Assembly (NCBI RefSeq): GCF_001591385.1
Contig: NZ_BCUU01000031.1
Location: 1 to 50,702, forward strand
Direction: 5' to 3'
Length of the DNA: 50,702 bases
Source of the DNA: Variovorax soli NBRC 106424
GTDB taxonomy: Bacteria > Pseudomonadota > Gammaproteobacteria > Burkholderiales > Burkholderiaceae_C
Shown here: piece by piece, positions 16,454 to 25,716 of the stretch
How the letters are laid out: each line of letters begins with the position of its first letter
How positions within the stretch are numbered: position 1 is the first letter of the stretch
Program-made: the position numbers and the translations under genes
The notes under the pieces: generated by a model
What the model saw: the letters and a program-made list of their open reading frames with translations, nothing else
The model's database searches: none
Told to the model about the DNA's origin: nothing

Positions 16454-17436
16454 CCCTGGAGCGCTCCGACCTCGAACTCGTGATGGCGATTCGCTCGCAA
16501 GGCAGCCTGGCGGGCGCGTCGCAGCTTCTGCAGGTGGTGCCTTCGGTCGTGACCAAGCGGCTCGGCGCCCTGGAGGCACGCCTCGGCCAGCGCCTGTTCG
16601 AACGCACCACCCGCCGGCTCAGCGCAACCGCAGAGGGCGAGGCCGTCTGCCGCCATGCCAAGGCGCTGCTGGAAGGATTCACCGCGCTGGAGAACGAACT
16701 GGGCGAGCGGCAGAACGAGCTGCGCGGCCCGGTGCGGCTGGCCGCCACCTTCGGCTTCGGCCGGCGTTGGCTGGGCCCGGCGCTCGCCGCGTTCCAGGCC
16801 CGGCACCCGGCCCTGCGGATCGAGTTGCAACTGACCGAGCGCCTGCCCGACCTGGGCGCGGAAGGCTTCGACGGCGCCCTGTGGCTGTGGGAGGTGCAGC
16901 AGCGCCGGGCGGCCGACTGGACTTCGCGCCGCATCGCGCGCAACCAGCGGGTGCTCGCGGCCTCGCCGCACTACCTTACACGCCGCGGCACACCGGCCTC
17001 GGTGGAGGCACTGGCTTCGCACGATTGCCTGGTGGCGCGCGAGAACGGCGAGGCCCCGCGCCAGGAATTCGCCCTGTGGACCCTGCAGCATGTTCGGGAC
17101 GGCAGCACCGCCCGCGTGCGCGTGCAAGGGCCGCTGTCCAGCAACTCCGGCGAGATGGTGCGCGACTGGTGCCTGGCCGGCCACGGCATCATGCTGCGCA
17201 GCCTGTGGGATATCGGGCCGCAGTTGGTCTCCGGCGAGCTGGTCCGGGTGCTGCCGCAGTACGCCATGCCCGATGCCGACATCCATTGGGTGGCGCCATG
17301 GCGGCCCAAGACGCCGCGCCGCGTGCGGCTGCTGGTGGATCATCTGGCCGAGCAGTTTCGCGGCGAGCCCTGGAAGCCCGCAGCAGCCGGCCTCAGCGCC
17401 CCGCGCGAACGACCAGGCTCACGCCCACCGCGGTAA
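16447..17436 (+). CDS. LysR-family transcriptional regulator
   Basis: A 329-residue LysR regulator. The N-terminal winged helix-turn-helix is at about 4-62 (LELVMAIRSQGSLAGASQLL, PSVVTKRLGALEARLGQRLFERTTR), followed by the ligand-binding domain (GPVRLAATFGFGRRWLGPAL and later GEMVRDWCLAGHGIMLRS). It is transcribed away from the dehalogenase-like/tartrate dehydrogenase operon and is its likely regulator. Its 3' end overlaps the converging EamA gene by 44 bases. The ATG at 16447 matches the family start; the frame is open further upstream without family sequence. Confidence 0.92.
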   Translation: MNSLERSDLELVMAIRSQGSLAGASQLLQVVPSVVTKRLGALEARLGQRLFERTTRRLSATAEGEAVCRHAKALLEGFTALENELGERQNELRGPVRLAATFGFGRRWLGPALAAFQARHPALRIELQLTERLPDLGAEGFDGALWLWEVQQRRAADWTSRRIARNQRVLAASPHYLTRRGTPASVEALASHDCLVARENGEAPRQEFALWTLQHVRDGSTARVRVQGPLSSNSGEMVRDWCLAGHGIMLRSLWDIGPQLVSGELVRVLPQYAMPDADIHWVAPWRPKTPRRVRLLVDHLAEQFRGEPWKPAAAGLSAPRERPGSRPPR

Positions 17437-18280
17437 GCGCGGTGCCCACCACCGTGGCGACGGTGATCGGCTCGCAGAACAGCAGCCAGGCCATCAGCGC
17501 CGTCGTCGGCGGCACCAGGTAGAGCAGGCTCGTCACGGCCGTCGCAGTGCCGCGCTGGATCAGCATGTAGAGCAGCGAACTGCCCCCCAGGGACAGCGCC
17601 AGCACCGACCAGGCCATCGCGCCGACCGAATACGCGTTCCATTCGATGACCGCCGGCTCCAGCATGGCGAAGGGAAGCGTGACCACCAAGGCGGCCATCA
17701 TCTGCACGGCGCTGGCGCTGCGCACGTCGCAGGGGGCGACGAAGCGCTTCTGGTAGAGCGTGCCGGCAGTGATCGCAGCCAGCGCCATCAGCGCCAGGCT
17801 CATCGTCATCAGGCTGACTTCGCTGCCTTCGCCGAACTTGCGAGACACCACCAGCACCAGCCCGGCAAAGCCCAGCACCAGGCCCAGCCACTGGCGCGGC
17901 GACACGCGGCCGCCTGTCATTGACATCCACACCGCCGTCAGCACCGGCTGCATGCCCATCAGCAGCGCCACCAGGCCCGAGCCCATGCCGGCGCGCACGG
18001 CGGCCCACACCCCGCCGAGGTAACCCGCCTGCATCAGGATGCCGGTGACCGCCAGGTGGCCCCATTGCGCGCGGCTTCGCGGCCAGGCCACGCGGGCGAT
18101 CACGACCCAGGTACAGAAGCAAAGAAGCGAAAGCCCGAAGCGCACCGCCAGGAACTTGAGCGGCGGCGCGTAGGGCATGCCATAGCGCGCCACGATGAAG
18201 CCCGTGCTCCAGATCAGCACGAACACCGCCGGCATGGCCCGCACCCAACCCGGCGTGCGGGCTGCGGGCGCGCTGCTCAC
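17393..18280 (-). CDS. EamA/DMT-family transporter
   Basis: A 295-residue inner-membrane protein of the drug/metabolite transporter superfamily, with about ten helices in two EamA repeats (first from AMPAVFVLIWSTGFIVARYGMP, second around ALAAITAGTLYQKRF). Such proteins usually export amino acids or metabolites; the substrate cannot be told. The GTG start at 18280 overlaps the pgsA stop (GTGA), implying co-translation; the first helix begins soon after, at residue 14. An internal ATG (MPAVFV) is an alternative. It converges on and overlaps the lysR gene. Confidence 0.86.
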   Translation of the reverse strand: MSSAPAARTPGWVRAMPAVFVLIWSTGFIVARYGMPYAPPLKFLAVRFGLSLLCFCTWVVIARVAWPRSRAQWGHLAVTGILMQAGYLGGVWAAVRAGMGSGLVALLMGMQPVLTAVWMSMTGGRVSPRQWLGLVLGFAGLVLVVSRKFGEGSEVSLMTMSLALMALAAITAGTLYQKRFVAPCDVRSASAVQMMAALVVTLPFAMLEPAVIEWNAYSVGAMAWSVLALSLGGSSLLYMLIQRGTATAVTSLLYLVPPTTALMAWLLFCEPITVATVVGTALTAVGVSLVVRAGR

Positions 18281-18843
18281 TTGGCGCGCGCCCGGATTTC
18301 GGGAATGGCCTTTTGCAGGTAGTAGACCATCGACCAGACGGTGAGCACCGCCGAGATCCAGATCAGCCAATGGCCCCACAGGCCGGTGTCGATCACGCCC
18401 CACAGCACGCCGTTGTAGAGCAGGAAGGGAATGGCCACCATCTGCACCGTGGTCTTGACCTTGCCGATCATGTGCACGGCCACGCTCTTGCTCGCGCCGA
18501 TCTGCGCCATCCATTCGCGCAGGGCCGAAATGGCGATTTCGCGGCCGATGATGATGAGCGCCACGAACACGTCGGCGCGCTGCAGGTGCACCAGCACCAG
18601 CAGCGAGGCGCACACCAGGAACTTGTCGGCCACCGGGTCGAGGAAGGCGCCGAAGGCCGAGGTCTGGTTCAGCCGCCGGGCCAGGAAGCCGTCGAGCCAG
18701 TCGGTGGCGGCGAAGACGATGAACATCACGGTGGCGATCAGATTGCGCACCGGTTCGGCCAGGGGCAGGTAGAACACACCAACAAGCAACGGGATCGCGA
18801 CGATGCGCGTCCAGGTCATGATGGTGGGCAGGGTCCAGAACAT
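18277..18843 (-). CDS. pgsA: CDP-diacylglycerol--glycerol-3-phosphate 3-phosphatidyltransferase
   Basis: Makes phosphatidylglycerol phosphate, the first committed step to phosphatidylglycerol and cardiolipin. The 188-residue membrane protein starts MFWTLPTIMTWTRIVAIPLL and carries the CDP-alcohol phosphotransferase motif D-G-x2-A-R-x8-G-x3-D-x3-D, seen as DWLDGFLARRLNQTSAFGAF followed by LDPVADK. The following helices are typical. It is located 43 bases downstream of uvrC on the same strand, a common bacterial arrangement. Confidence 0.95.
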   Translation of the reverse strand: MFWTLPTIMTWTRIVAIPLLVGVFYLPLAEPVRNLIATVMFIVFAATDWLDGFLARRLNQTSAFGAFLDPVADKFLVCASLLVLVHLQRADVFVALIIIGREIAISALREWMAQIGASKSVAVHMIGKVKTTVQMVAIPFLLYNGVLWGVIDTGLWGHWLIWISAVLTVWSMVYYLQKAIPEIRARAK

Positions 18844-18886
18844 TGGGGCGATTGTGGCATGCAGCCGCAGGTGTTCCGGATGGAGC

Positions 18887-20821
18887 CTAGTGCAATGCCC
18901 GGTAGATTTCCTCGGCCAATTCGAAGGCGATGCCGTCCACCGAGGCCAGGTCTTCCACGCTGGCCGCCGCCACGCCGCGGATGCCGCCGAAGCGCTGCAA
19001 GAGGCGCGCGCGCCGCTTGGGACCGATGCCCGGAATGTCCTCCAGCTGGCTGCCGCCCACCCGCACCTTGGCGCGGCGCGCCCGCATGCCGGTGATGGCA
19101 AAGCGGTGCGCCTCGTCGCGGATCTGGGCGATGAGCATCAGCGCGGCCGAATCGCGGCCGAGGTAGACCTTCTCCCGGCCGTCGGCAAACACCAGTTCCT
19201 CCAGGCCGACCTTGCGCCCCTCGCCCTTTTCGACGCCCACGATCAGCGACAGGGGCAGGCCGAGTTCTGAAAAGACTTCGCGCGCCATCGACACCTGCCC
19301 CCTGCCGCCGTCGACCAGGACCAGGTCGGGCATGCGCGCACCGATCGTGCCGGGCTTGGCATCGGCGCCCGAGGCGTCGCCCGGCGTGGGCGCGTCGGAT
19401 TCGGCCGCGATCGCCTCGGCCAGCTTGCCGTAGCGGCGGTGCAGCACCTGGCGCATGGCGGCATAGTCGTCGCCCGGCGTGATGCCGTCGATGTTGTAGC
19501 GGCGGTATTCGCGGTTCTGCATGGCATGGCGCTCGAACACCACGCACGAGGCCTGCGTGGCCTCGCCGGCCGTGTGCGAGATGTCGAAGCACTCCACCCT
19601 GAAGCTGTCCAGGTCGTCCGGCGCAATCTCCAGCGAATCGACCAGCGCACGGGTGCGGGCCTGCTGGGAGCCTTCCTCGGCCAGCAATCGGGCGAGCTGG
19701 ATGTCGGCATTCTTCTGCGCCATGTCCATCCACAGGCGCCGCTGCCCGCGCGGCTGGAACACCGCCGTCACGCGGATGCCGGCCTGCTGCGTGACCGCCT
19801 CGACCAGTTCGCGGCCGACCTGCACGCCGACCACGAGCGTGGGCGGCACCGGCACGTCGATGTAGTGCTGCGCAATGAAGGCCTCGAGCACCTGCTGCTC
19901 GATGGGCGCGAGCACGTCCTCGTCGTCGGCGCCCATCTGCGCCGCATCGTCCACGTGCACCGGGAAGTAGGCACGGTCGCCCAGGTGGCGGCCGCCGCGC
20001 ACCATGGCCAGGTTCACGCAGGCCTTGCCGCCCTGCACCTTCACCGCGAGGATGTCCACGTCCTTGTCGGAGGTGGTGCTTTCCACCGCCTGCTGGTGCA
20101 GCACGCGCGACAGGGCCGAGATCTTGTTGCGCAGCTCCGCCGCCTGCTCGAACTCGAGCTTCTCGGCATGCGCGGTCATGCGCGCTTCCAGTTGCGCCAG
20201 CACCAATTGCGAATCGCCCAGCAGGAAAGCCTCGGCATTCGCGATGTCCTGCGCGTACTCGTCCTTGCTCACCAGGCCCACGCAGGGCCCGCTGCATCGC
20301 TTGATCTGGTAGAGCAGGCACGGGCGCGTGCGGTTGCTGTAGACCGTGTCCTCGCAGGTGCGGATGCGAAACACCTTCTGCAGCAGCTGGATGGATTCCT
20401 TGACCGCCCACGCGCTCGGGTAGGGCCCGAAGTAGCGGTGCCTGCGGTCGACCGAGCCGCGGTAGTACGCCATGCGCGGAAAGTCGTGCGAGGCGATCTT
20501 CAGGTACGGATAGCTCTTGTCGTCCCGGAACAGGATGTTGTACTTGGGCTTGAGCGTCTTGATGAGGTTGTTTTCGAGCAGCAGCGCCTCGGCCTCGGTA
20601 CGCACCACCGTCGTTTCCATGCGCACGATCTTGCTGACCATGTGGCCGATGCGCGTGCCGCCATGGTTCTTCTGGAAATAGCTCGATACCCGCTTCTTCA
20701 GATTGCGCGCCTTGCCCACGTACAGCACGCCGTCGGCGGCGTCGAAGTACCGATAGACGCCCGGCAGCGAGGGCAGCGCCGCCACTTCGGCGAGCAGTTG
20801 TTCCGAATGGGTTTCCGACAT
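18887..20821 (-). CDS. uvrC: Excinuclease ABC subunit C
   Basis: Nuclease of nucleotide-excision repair that makes both incisions. The 644-residue protein has the GIY-YIG domain at about 15-95 ([20 protein letters not shown]), a Cys-containing stretch ([20 protein letters not shown]), a UvrB-binding UVR motif near 200-235, the RNase H-like nuclease domain ([11 protein letters not shown] and [10 protein letters not shown]) and a C-terminal helix-hairpin-helix pair ([20 protein letters not shown]). It is longer than E. coli UvrC (610), mainly from a loop near 460-480. It is divergent from earP with only 62 bases between. Confidence 0.96.
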   Translation of the reverse strand: MSETHSEQLLAEVAALPSLPGVYRYFDAADGVLYVGKARNLKKRVSSYFQKNHGGTRIGHMVSKIVRMETTVVRTEAEALLLENNLIKTLKPKYNILFRDDKSYPYLKIASHDFPRMAYYRGSVDRRHRYFGPYPSAWAVKESIQLLQKVFRIRTCEDTVYSNRTRPCLLYQIKRCSGPCVGLVSKDEYAQDIANAEAFLLGDSQLVLAQLEARMTAHAEKLEFEQAAELRNKISALSRVLHQQAVESTTSDKDVDILAVKVQGGKACVNLAMVRGGRHLGDRAYFPVHVDDAAQMGADDEDVLAPIEQQVLEAFIAQHYIDVPVPPTLVVGVQVGRELVEAVTQQAGIRVTAVFQPRGQRRLWMDMAQKNADIQLARLLAEEGSQQARTRALVDSLEIAPDDLDSFRVECFDISHTAGEATQASCVVFERHAMQNREYRRYNIDGITPGDDYAAMRQVLHRRYGKLAEAIAAESDAPTPGDASGADAKPGTIGARMPDLVLVDGGRGQVSMAREVFSELGLPLSLIVGVEKGEGRKVGLEELVFADGREKVYLGRDSAALMLIAQIRDEAHRFAITGMRARRAKVRVGGSQLEDIPGIGPKRRARLLQRFGGIRGVAAASVEDLASVDGIAFELAEEIYRALH

Positions 20822-20883
20822 GCGTGGGATCTGGGAGTCTCTGTCTGTGGGCGTGGTGCGGGTGGGCTGTAGAGTATCCCGCG

Positions 20884-21966
20884 ATGCGCTGGGACATTTT
20901 CTGCAAGGTCATCGACAACCATGGCGACTTGGGCGTGTGCTGGCGCCTGGCCCGCGCGCTCGCCCGTGGCGGCGACCCCGTTCGGCTCTGGGTCGACGAC
21001 GCCTCGGCGCTGGCCTGGATGGCGCCGCAGGGCTGCCCCGGCGTCGAGGTGCTGGCCTGGGACGACAAGCCGATCGCCGCCGAACACCTGGCCACCAGCG
21101 CCGCCCCCGACGTGCTGATCGAGGCCTTCGGCTGCGACCCGGTACCGGCCGTCGTGGCGCAATTCGCCCAGGCCATGGAGAAGGACGGCCGCAAGCGCTG
21201 CTGGATCAACCTCGAATACCTTTCGGCCGAACCCTACGTCGAGCGCCTGCACGGCCTGCCCTCGCCCGTGTTCCGCGGGCCCGGCGCGGGGCTCACCAAG
21301 CACTTCTTCTATCCGGGCTTCACTTCGGCCACCGGCGGCCTGCTGCGCGAGGACGACCTGGCCGCGCGGCAGGCGGCCTTCGACCGGAAGGGCTGGCTGG
21401 CGAGCCAGGGCATCGACTGGCGCGGCGAGCGGCTGGTCTCGCTGTTCAGCTACGAGCCGCCCGCCCTGGCTTCGCTGCTGGCGCAGTTGAAATCCGCACC
21501 CGAGCCGACCCGACTGGTCGTCACCTCAGGCCGGGCCACGGCGGCGGTGCGGGCCCTGTGCCCGTCCGGCGAACCGGGCGGCGCCCTGTCGATCCATTGG
21601 CTGGCGCATGTGCTGCAGGAAGATTTCGACCACCTGCTGTGGTCGTGCGACCTCAATTTCGTCCGGGGCGAAGATTCGCTGGTGCGCGGCCTCTGGGCCG
21701 GCGCGCCGCTGGTCTGGCAGATCTACCCGCAAGACGACGACGCCCACCACGAGAAGCTCAATGCCTTCCTGGACTGGCTGCAGGCCCCGGAATCCCTGCG
21801 CCGCTTCCACCACGGCTGGAACGGTTTCGCCCGGGCGGCGCTGGCATGGCCGCAGGCCGCCGAGTTCGCCTCGTGGCGCCAGGCGGCACACGCCGCCAGG
21901 GCCCGGCTGCTGGCGCAGCCCGACCTCGTGACGAATCTCCGGCGCTTCGTCGCCCAAAAAAGCTAA
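20884..21966 (+). CDS. earP: EF-P arginine rhamnosyltransferase EarP
   Basis: Transfers rhamnose from dTDP-rhamnose to a conserved arginine of elongation factor P, which EF-P needs to rescue polyproline stalls. The 360-residue protein starts [20 protein letters not shown], where Asp11 and Asp15 correspond to the essential aspartates of Pseudomonas and Neisseria EarP. The nucleotide-sugar site [22 protein letters not shown] is intact. The ATG at 20884 is the family start; an upstream TTG-type extension is not conserved. It is directly followed by efp, its substrate gene, and the two are usually adjacent in betaproteobacteria. Confidence 0.95.
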   Translation: MRWDIFCKVIDNHGDLGVCWRLARALARGGDPVRLWVDDASALAWMAPQGCPGVEVLAWDDKPIAAEHLATSAAPDVLIEAFGCDPVPAVVAQFAQAMEKDGRKRCWINLEYLSAEPYVERLHGLPSPVFRGPGAGLTKHFFYPGFTSATGGLLREDDLAARQAAFDRKGWLASQGIDWRGERLVSLFSYEPPALASLLAQLKSAPEPTRLVVTSGRATAAVRALCPSGEPGGALSIHWLAHVLQEDFDHLLWSCDLNFVRGEDSLVRGLWAGAPLVWQIYPQDDDAHHEKLNAFLDWLQAPESLRRFHHGWNGFARAALAWPQAAEFASWRQAAHAARARLLAQPDLVTNLRRFVAQKS

Positions 21967-21970
21967 AATA

Positions 21971-22090
21971 GGCGGCTTTGCGAATTCCGGGGCTTGCCGT
22001 TCACAGGAGCGGGCCCATATCCGGTCCATCGGAGTAATTCGCCGAACCCGCCGCGGGGTATGCGTTTAGGGCGTCCAGGGCAAGCTTTTT
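21971..22090 (+). ncRNA. Structured leader in front of efp (predicted)
   Basis: The 181 bases between earP and efp can form a long imperfect stem: GGCGG (21971-21975) with CCGCC (22048-22052), GCGAATT (21980-21986) with AATTCGC (22036-22042) and CCG (21987-21989) with CGG (22030-22032). An alternative pairing, GCTTGCC (21992-21998) with GGCAAGC (22079-22085), is followed at once by TTTTT and resembles a terminator with a large loop. A TAAAAT -10-like element overlaps the earP stop. This is prediction from base pairing only. Confidence 0.35.
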
Positions 22091-22147
22091 CAAGCACCGT
22101 CCCGACGATGCGCCAAGCGGCACATCTTCCAGACAGAGACTCGCTTT

Positions 22148-22702
22148 ATGAAAATCGCTCAAGAAATCCGCGCCGGCAACGTCATCATGCACGGCAAGGA
22201 CCCGATGGTCGTCCTCAAGACCGAATACAGCCGCGGCGGCCGCAACAGCGCCACCGTGCGCATGAAGATGAAGAGCCTGATCGCCAACTTCAACACCGAA
22301 GTGGTCTTCAAGGCCGACGACAAGATCGACCAGATCGTGCTGGACAAGAAGGAGTGCACCTACTCCTACTTCGCCGACCCCATGTACGTGTGCATGGACA
22401 GCGAATACAACCAGTACGAAGTCGAAGCCGAGAACATGGGCGACGCCCTGAACTACCTGGAAGACGGCATGCCCGTCGAAGTGGTGTTCTACGAAGGCAA
22501 GGCCATCTCGGTCGAACTGCCCACCAGCGTCGAGCGCGAAATCACCTGGACCGAGCCGGCCGTCAAGGGCGACACCTCGGGCAAGGTGCTCAAGCCCGCC
22601 AAGATCTCCACCGGCTTCGAAGTGCCGGTGCCGCTGTTCGTCTCGCAAGGCGACAAGATCGAAATCGACACCCGCACGGGCGAATACCGCAAGCGCGTCT
22701 GA
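22148..22702 (+). CDS. efp: Elongation factor P
   Basis: Binds ribosomes stalled on consecutive prolines and restarts peptide-bond formation. The 184-residue protein has the three-domain EF-P form; the tip loop in domain I reads [10 protein letters not shown] with Arg32 as the site modified by EarP, in contrast to the lysine used in EpmA-type species. The C-terminal OB-fold signature is degenerate but clear, ending [18 protein letters not shown]. The context with earP confirms the rhamnosyl-arginine type. Confidence 0.97.
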   Translation: MKIAQEIRAGNVIMHGKDPMVVLKTEYSRGGRNSATVRMKMKSLIANFNTEVVFKADDKIDQIVLDKKECTYSYFADPMYVCMDSEYNQYEVEAENMGDALNYLEDGMPVEVVFYEGKAISVELPTSVEREITWTEPAVKGDTSGKVLKPAKISTGFEVPVPLFVSQGDKIEIDTRTGEYRKRV

Positions 22703-22729
22703 GCGCTGGCCGCGTTTCCCGCACCTGCA

Positions 22730-22755
22730 AAAAGGGCTCCCTCGGGAGCCCTTTT
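22730..22755 (+). terminator. Terminator of efp
   Basis: AAAAGGGCTCC and GGAGCCCTTTT form a strong stem with a four-base loop and a T-rich tail, 27 bases after the efp stop. Confidence 0.9.
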
Positions 22756-22773
22756 CTTTTGTACGCTGCGCGC

Positions 22774-23562
22774 ATGACAAGCTCCTTTGAAGCCAGCGTG
22801 CGCACCGAGATCGACGGCCCGGTCTGCACCATCGTCCTGAGCCGCCCGAAGCAGCGCAACGCGGTGGACGGCCCCACCGCCGCCGCGCTGCAAAAAGCCT
22901 TTGCCGACTTCGAAGCCGACCCCGCCCTGCGCGTGGCCGTGCTGTGGGGCGAACACGGCGTGTTCTGCGCCGGCGCCGACCTCACGGCGGTGAGCGATCC
23001 TGGCCGGCGCAACGAGCTCGACCCCGACGGCGGCGGCACCGGCCCCATGGGCCCGACGCGCATGGCGCTCAGCAAGCCGCTCATTGCCGCCATCAGCGGG
23101 CATGCCGTGGCCGGCGGGCTGGAGCTGGCCCTCCTGGCCGACCTGCGCGTGGCCGAGGAAGACGCCGTGCTGGGCGTCTTCTGCCGCCGCTGGGGCGTGC
23201 CGCTGATCGACGGCGGCACCGTGCGGCTGCCGCGCATCGTCGGCATGGGGCGCGCGCTGGACCTGATCCTCACCGGGCGCGCCGTGGCCGCCGACGAGGC
23301 ACTCGCCATGGGACTGGTCAACCGGGTGGTGCCCGCCGGTGGGGCACGGCAAGCAGCCGAGCAGCTGGCCCGCGAACTTGCCGCCTTCCCGCAGCAATGC
23401 ATGCTGGCCGACCGCGCCTCGGCCTATGCCCAGTGGGAGCTGCCCCTGGCCGAAGCGCTGCGGCGCGAAGGCCGCCAGGGCGTGCCCATCGTCGCAGCCG
23501 AAGGCGCCGCCGGCGCGGCCCGATTCGTGCAAGGTGCAGGACGGCACGGCAAGCCCGCCTGA
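22774..23562 (+). CDS. Enoyl-CoA hydratase/isomerase (crotonase) family protein
   Basis: A 262-residue crotonase-fold protein. The CoA oxyanion-hole motifs are seen as GVFCAGADLTAV (about 67-78) and ISGHAVAGGLELALLADLRVA (about 106-126). The family acts on CoA thioesters in fatty-acid or aromatic breakdown. Here, the position of the first hydratase glutamate lies in GGLELALL, while the second catalytic region reads FCRRWGVPLIDGGTVRLPR, so it may be an isomerase or another activity. The ATG follows the efp terminator closely. Substrate unknown. Confidence 0.88.
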   Translation: MTSSFEASVRTEIDGPVCTIVLSRPKQRNAVDGPTAAALQKAFADFEADPALRVAVLWGEHGVFCAGADLTAVSDPGRRNELDPDGGGTGPMGPTRMALSKPLIAAISGHAVAGGLELALLADLRVAEEDAVLGVFCRRWGVPLIDGGTVRLPRIVGMGRALDLILTGRAVAADEALAMGLVNRVVPAGGARQAAEQLARELAAFPQQCMLADRASAYAQWELPLAEALRREGRQGVPIVAAEGAAGAARFVQGAGRHGKPA

Positions 23563-23616
23563 TCCACCTTGGCGCCGCCAAGGCGCAAAATGCCCGCCCG
23601 ATTCTCGAAAACATTC

Positions 23617-24483
23617 ATGCCCAACGCTACGCACAACATTCACGACAAGCGCCTGGCCGATGCCTGGGCCACCCTGCAAGCCCATGCCGACAAGGGCCTG
23701 CCCCTGGATCACGACCCGTCCCGCCTGGCCTTTGCCGACCCGGAGTTCCTGCTGCGCCGCGAGACCCGCGGCCTGCGCATGCAGCTGGAGCTGATGAAAC
23801 CCGACCTGGAGATGCGCGCCCACGGCATCGAGAACACGGTCGTTGTCTTCGGCAGCGCACGCTTTCGCAGCCAGGAAGAAGCCGGCGCCATGCTGGCGCA
23901 GGCCGAAGCCGCCGGCGATCAGGCCGCCGCCGAGCGCTGGCGCAAGCTCGCCCGCGGCACGCACTACTACGAGCAGGCCCGGGCCTTCGGCGCGATGGTG
24001 GCCCACTACAGCAACGACAAGGAACCCGAGGACAAGCTCTTCGTGTGCACCGGCGGCGGCCCCGGCATCATGCAGGCGGCCAACCGCGGCGCCTACGAGG
24101 CGGGCGGCCTGAGCGTCGGCCTGGCCATCGCGCTGCCGATGGAAGAGCGGCCCAACCCCTACGTCACGCCGGCGCTGAGCTTCAAGTTCCACTACTTCGC
24201 CATCCGCAAGATGCATTTCATGATGCGGGCCAAGGCGCTGGTGGCCTTCCCGGGCGGCTTCGGCACGCTGGACGAGCTCTTCGAAGTGATGACCCTGGTG
24301 CAGACGCGCAAGTCGCGCCAGGTGCCCATCGTGCTGTTCGGCTCCGACTACTGGCGCCGGCTGATCGACTTCGACTTCCTGGTGGAAGAAGGCGTGATTT
24401 CGCCCGAGGACATCAAGCTCTTCGAGTACGTGGACACGCCCCAGGACGCCTGGGCCGCGATCGCCCGCTTCTACAAGTTGTGA
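23617..24483 (+). CDS. LOG/PpnN-type nucleotide 5'-monophosphate nucleosidase family protein
   Basis: A 288-residue protein of the LOG family, often mislabelled lysine decarboxylase. Motifs are VVVFGSARF, the loop FVCTGGGPGIMQAANRGAYE and the signature PGGFGTLDELFEVMTLVQT. Such enzymes split nucleoside monophosphates into base and ribose 5-phosphate; some act in cytokinin release, others (PpnN) in (p)ppGpp-controlled purine recycling. The N-terminal 75 residues contain a helical extension beyond the minimal 190-residue LOG, resembling longer bacterial forms. It converges with the MFS gene with a 13-base overlap. Confidence 0.88.
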   Translation: MPNATHNIHDKRLADAWATLQAHADKGLPLDHDPSRLAFADPEFLLRRETRGLRMQLELMKPDLEMRAHGIENTVVVFGSARFRSQEEAGAMLAQAEAAGDQAAAERWRKLARGTHYYEQARAFGAMVAHYSNDKEPEDKLFVCTGGGPGIMQAANRGAYEAGGLSVGLAIALPMEERPNPYVTPALSFKFHYFAIRKMHFMMRAKALVAFPGGFGTLDELFEVMTLVQTRKSRQVPIVLFGSDYWRRLIDFDFLVEEGVISPEDIKLFEYVDTPQDAWAAIARFYKL

Positions 24484-25655
24484 TCTTCGCGCGGCGGCGC
24501 CTGCAGCCGGCTCACGGCCGGCGTGCCAGCCGCCACCACGCCGCCCACCAGCCAGAACACGCCCGCAATGCCGATGGCGGCCCCCGCCGCGCCGAACACC
24601 ATCGGCATGGCCACGCTCGAGGCATTGAGCGTCATCACCCGCAGCGCCAGCGCCTCGCCGTAGCGCGCCGGCGGGGTGATCTGGTGCAGCATGCTCATCA
24701 CCATGGGCTGCACCGCCCCCAGCGCAATGCCCAGCAGCACCGAGCACAGGCCCATGGTCACGGCGCCGGGCATGAAGGGATAGGCGGCGAAGACGGCCGC
24801 CGTCATCACATTGGCTGCCATGATCACCTGCCGCTCGGCCAGGCGCGAGGCCACCATCGGCAGCACCACGCGGATGCCGGCCGCAGCCACCGCGAAGGCG
24901 CCGAGGATGGAGCCGATCACCGAGGCCGAGAGGCCGCGCTCGTGGCCGAGGATGGGCAGCACGAAGGTGTGCACGTCCCATGCCGCCGATTGCAGCCAGT
25001 TCACGAACAGCAGGCGACGGAACATCGGCTCGGCCAACAGGTCCCATGCGCGCAGCTTCGCGCCGCGGGCCGCCGGCGCCTCGCCCCCGCTGTCGTGTGC
25101 GGCACGCGCCAGCCACCAGCACAGCAGCGGCAGCAGGAACAGCAGGCCGAAGGCCACCCGGTAACCCAGCACGTCGCCCGGGCTGCGGCCTGCATGGTCG
25201 ATCAGCAGGCCCGCGCAGAACGGGCCCATGAAGTTGGCCGCCGCGGGCGCGATCGCGAGCCAGCTGAACACCTTCTTAAGTTCGGTGGGGTTGCTGGTGG
25301 AGCGGCCCGCGTGCCGCTGCAGCGCGATCACCGTCACGCCGGTGGCGCCGCCGGTGAGGAGCGCCGCCAGGCACAGCACCGCGAAGGTCGGGAACACGGC
25401 CGCCAGGCCGGTACCGGCCGCGGCCGCAGCGACCGCGATGGCCAGCGGACGCCGAAGCCCGTGCCGGTCGGCATAGCGCCCCGCCGGCAATGCCAGGAAG
25501 ACCTGCGTCAAGGCGAACAGCGACAGCAGCACGCCCACCGCAGCCGCGCTGTAGCCCTGCTGGAGCGCCAGCAGCGGCGCCGCCAGCCGCGTGCCCGTCA
25601 TCGACGCATGCAGGCAGACCTGCGCGAGGATGAGGCGCAGCAGCTGCGCGTTCAC
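24471..25655 (-). CDS. MFS transporter
   Basis: A 394-residue major facilitator protein with about twelve membrane helices. The MFS motif between helices 2 and 3 is seen as ALPAGRYADRHGLRRPLA. The substrate cannot be predicted from sequence. The GTG at 25655 (MNAQLLRLILAQVCLH) is chosen since the first helix follows at once; no in-frame ATG of suitable position was found upstream. It lies 61 bases downstream of rmuC on the same strand and may be expressed with it. Confidence 0.85.
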   Translation of the reverse strand: MNAQLLRLILAQVCLHASMTGTRLAAPLLALQQGYSAAAVGVLLSLFALTQVFLALPAGRYADRHGLRRPLAIAVAAAAAGTGLAAVFPTFAVLCLAALLTGGATGVTVIALQRHAGRSTSNPTELKKVFSWLAIAPAAANFMGPFCAGLLIDHAGRSPGDVLGYRVAFGLLFLLPLLCWWLARAAHDSGGEAPAARGAKLRAWDLLAEPMFRRLLFVNWLQSAAWDVHTFVLPILGHERGLSASVIGSILGAFAVAAAGIRVVLPMVASRLAERQVIMAANVMTAAVFAAYPFMPGAVTMGLCSVLLGIALGAVQPMVMSMLHQITPPARYGEALALRVMTLNASSVAMPMVFGAAGAAIGIAGVFWLVGGVVAAGTPAVSRLQAPPREDHNL

Positions 25656-25716
25656 CGGTCGGCCTTCGCGCTTCGCATGGCGGCGCGCACCCCTCTCGAC
25701 GCAACCGGCCGCAGGC

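Noticed and set aside
18816..21209. Very long minus-strand frame overlapping uvrC in another register
   Set aside because: Composition is the Arg/Gly/Ala-rich type of a GC-rich shadow frame, while the uvrC frame has every expected domain.
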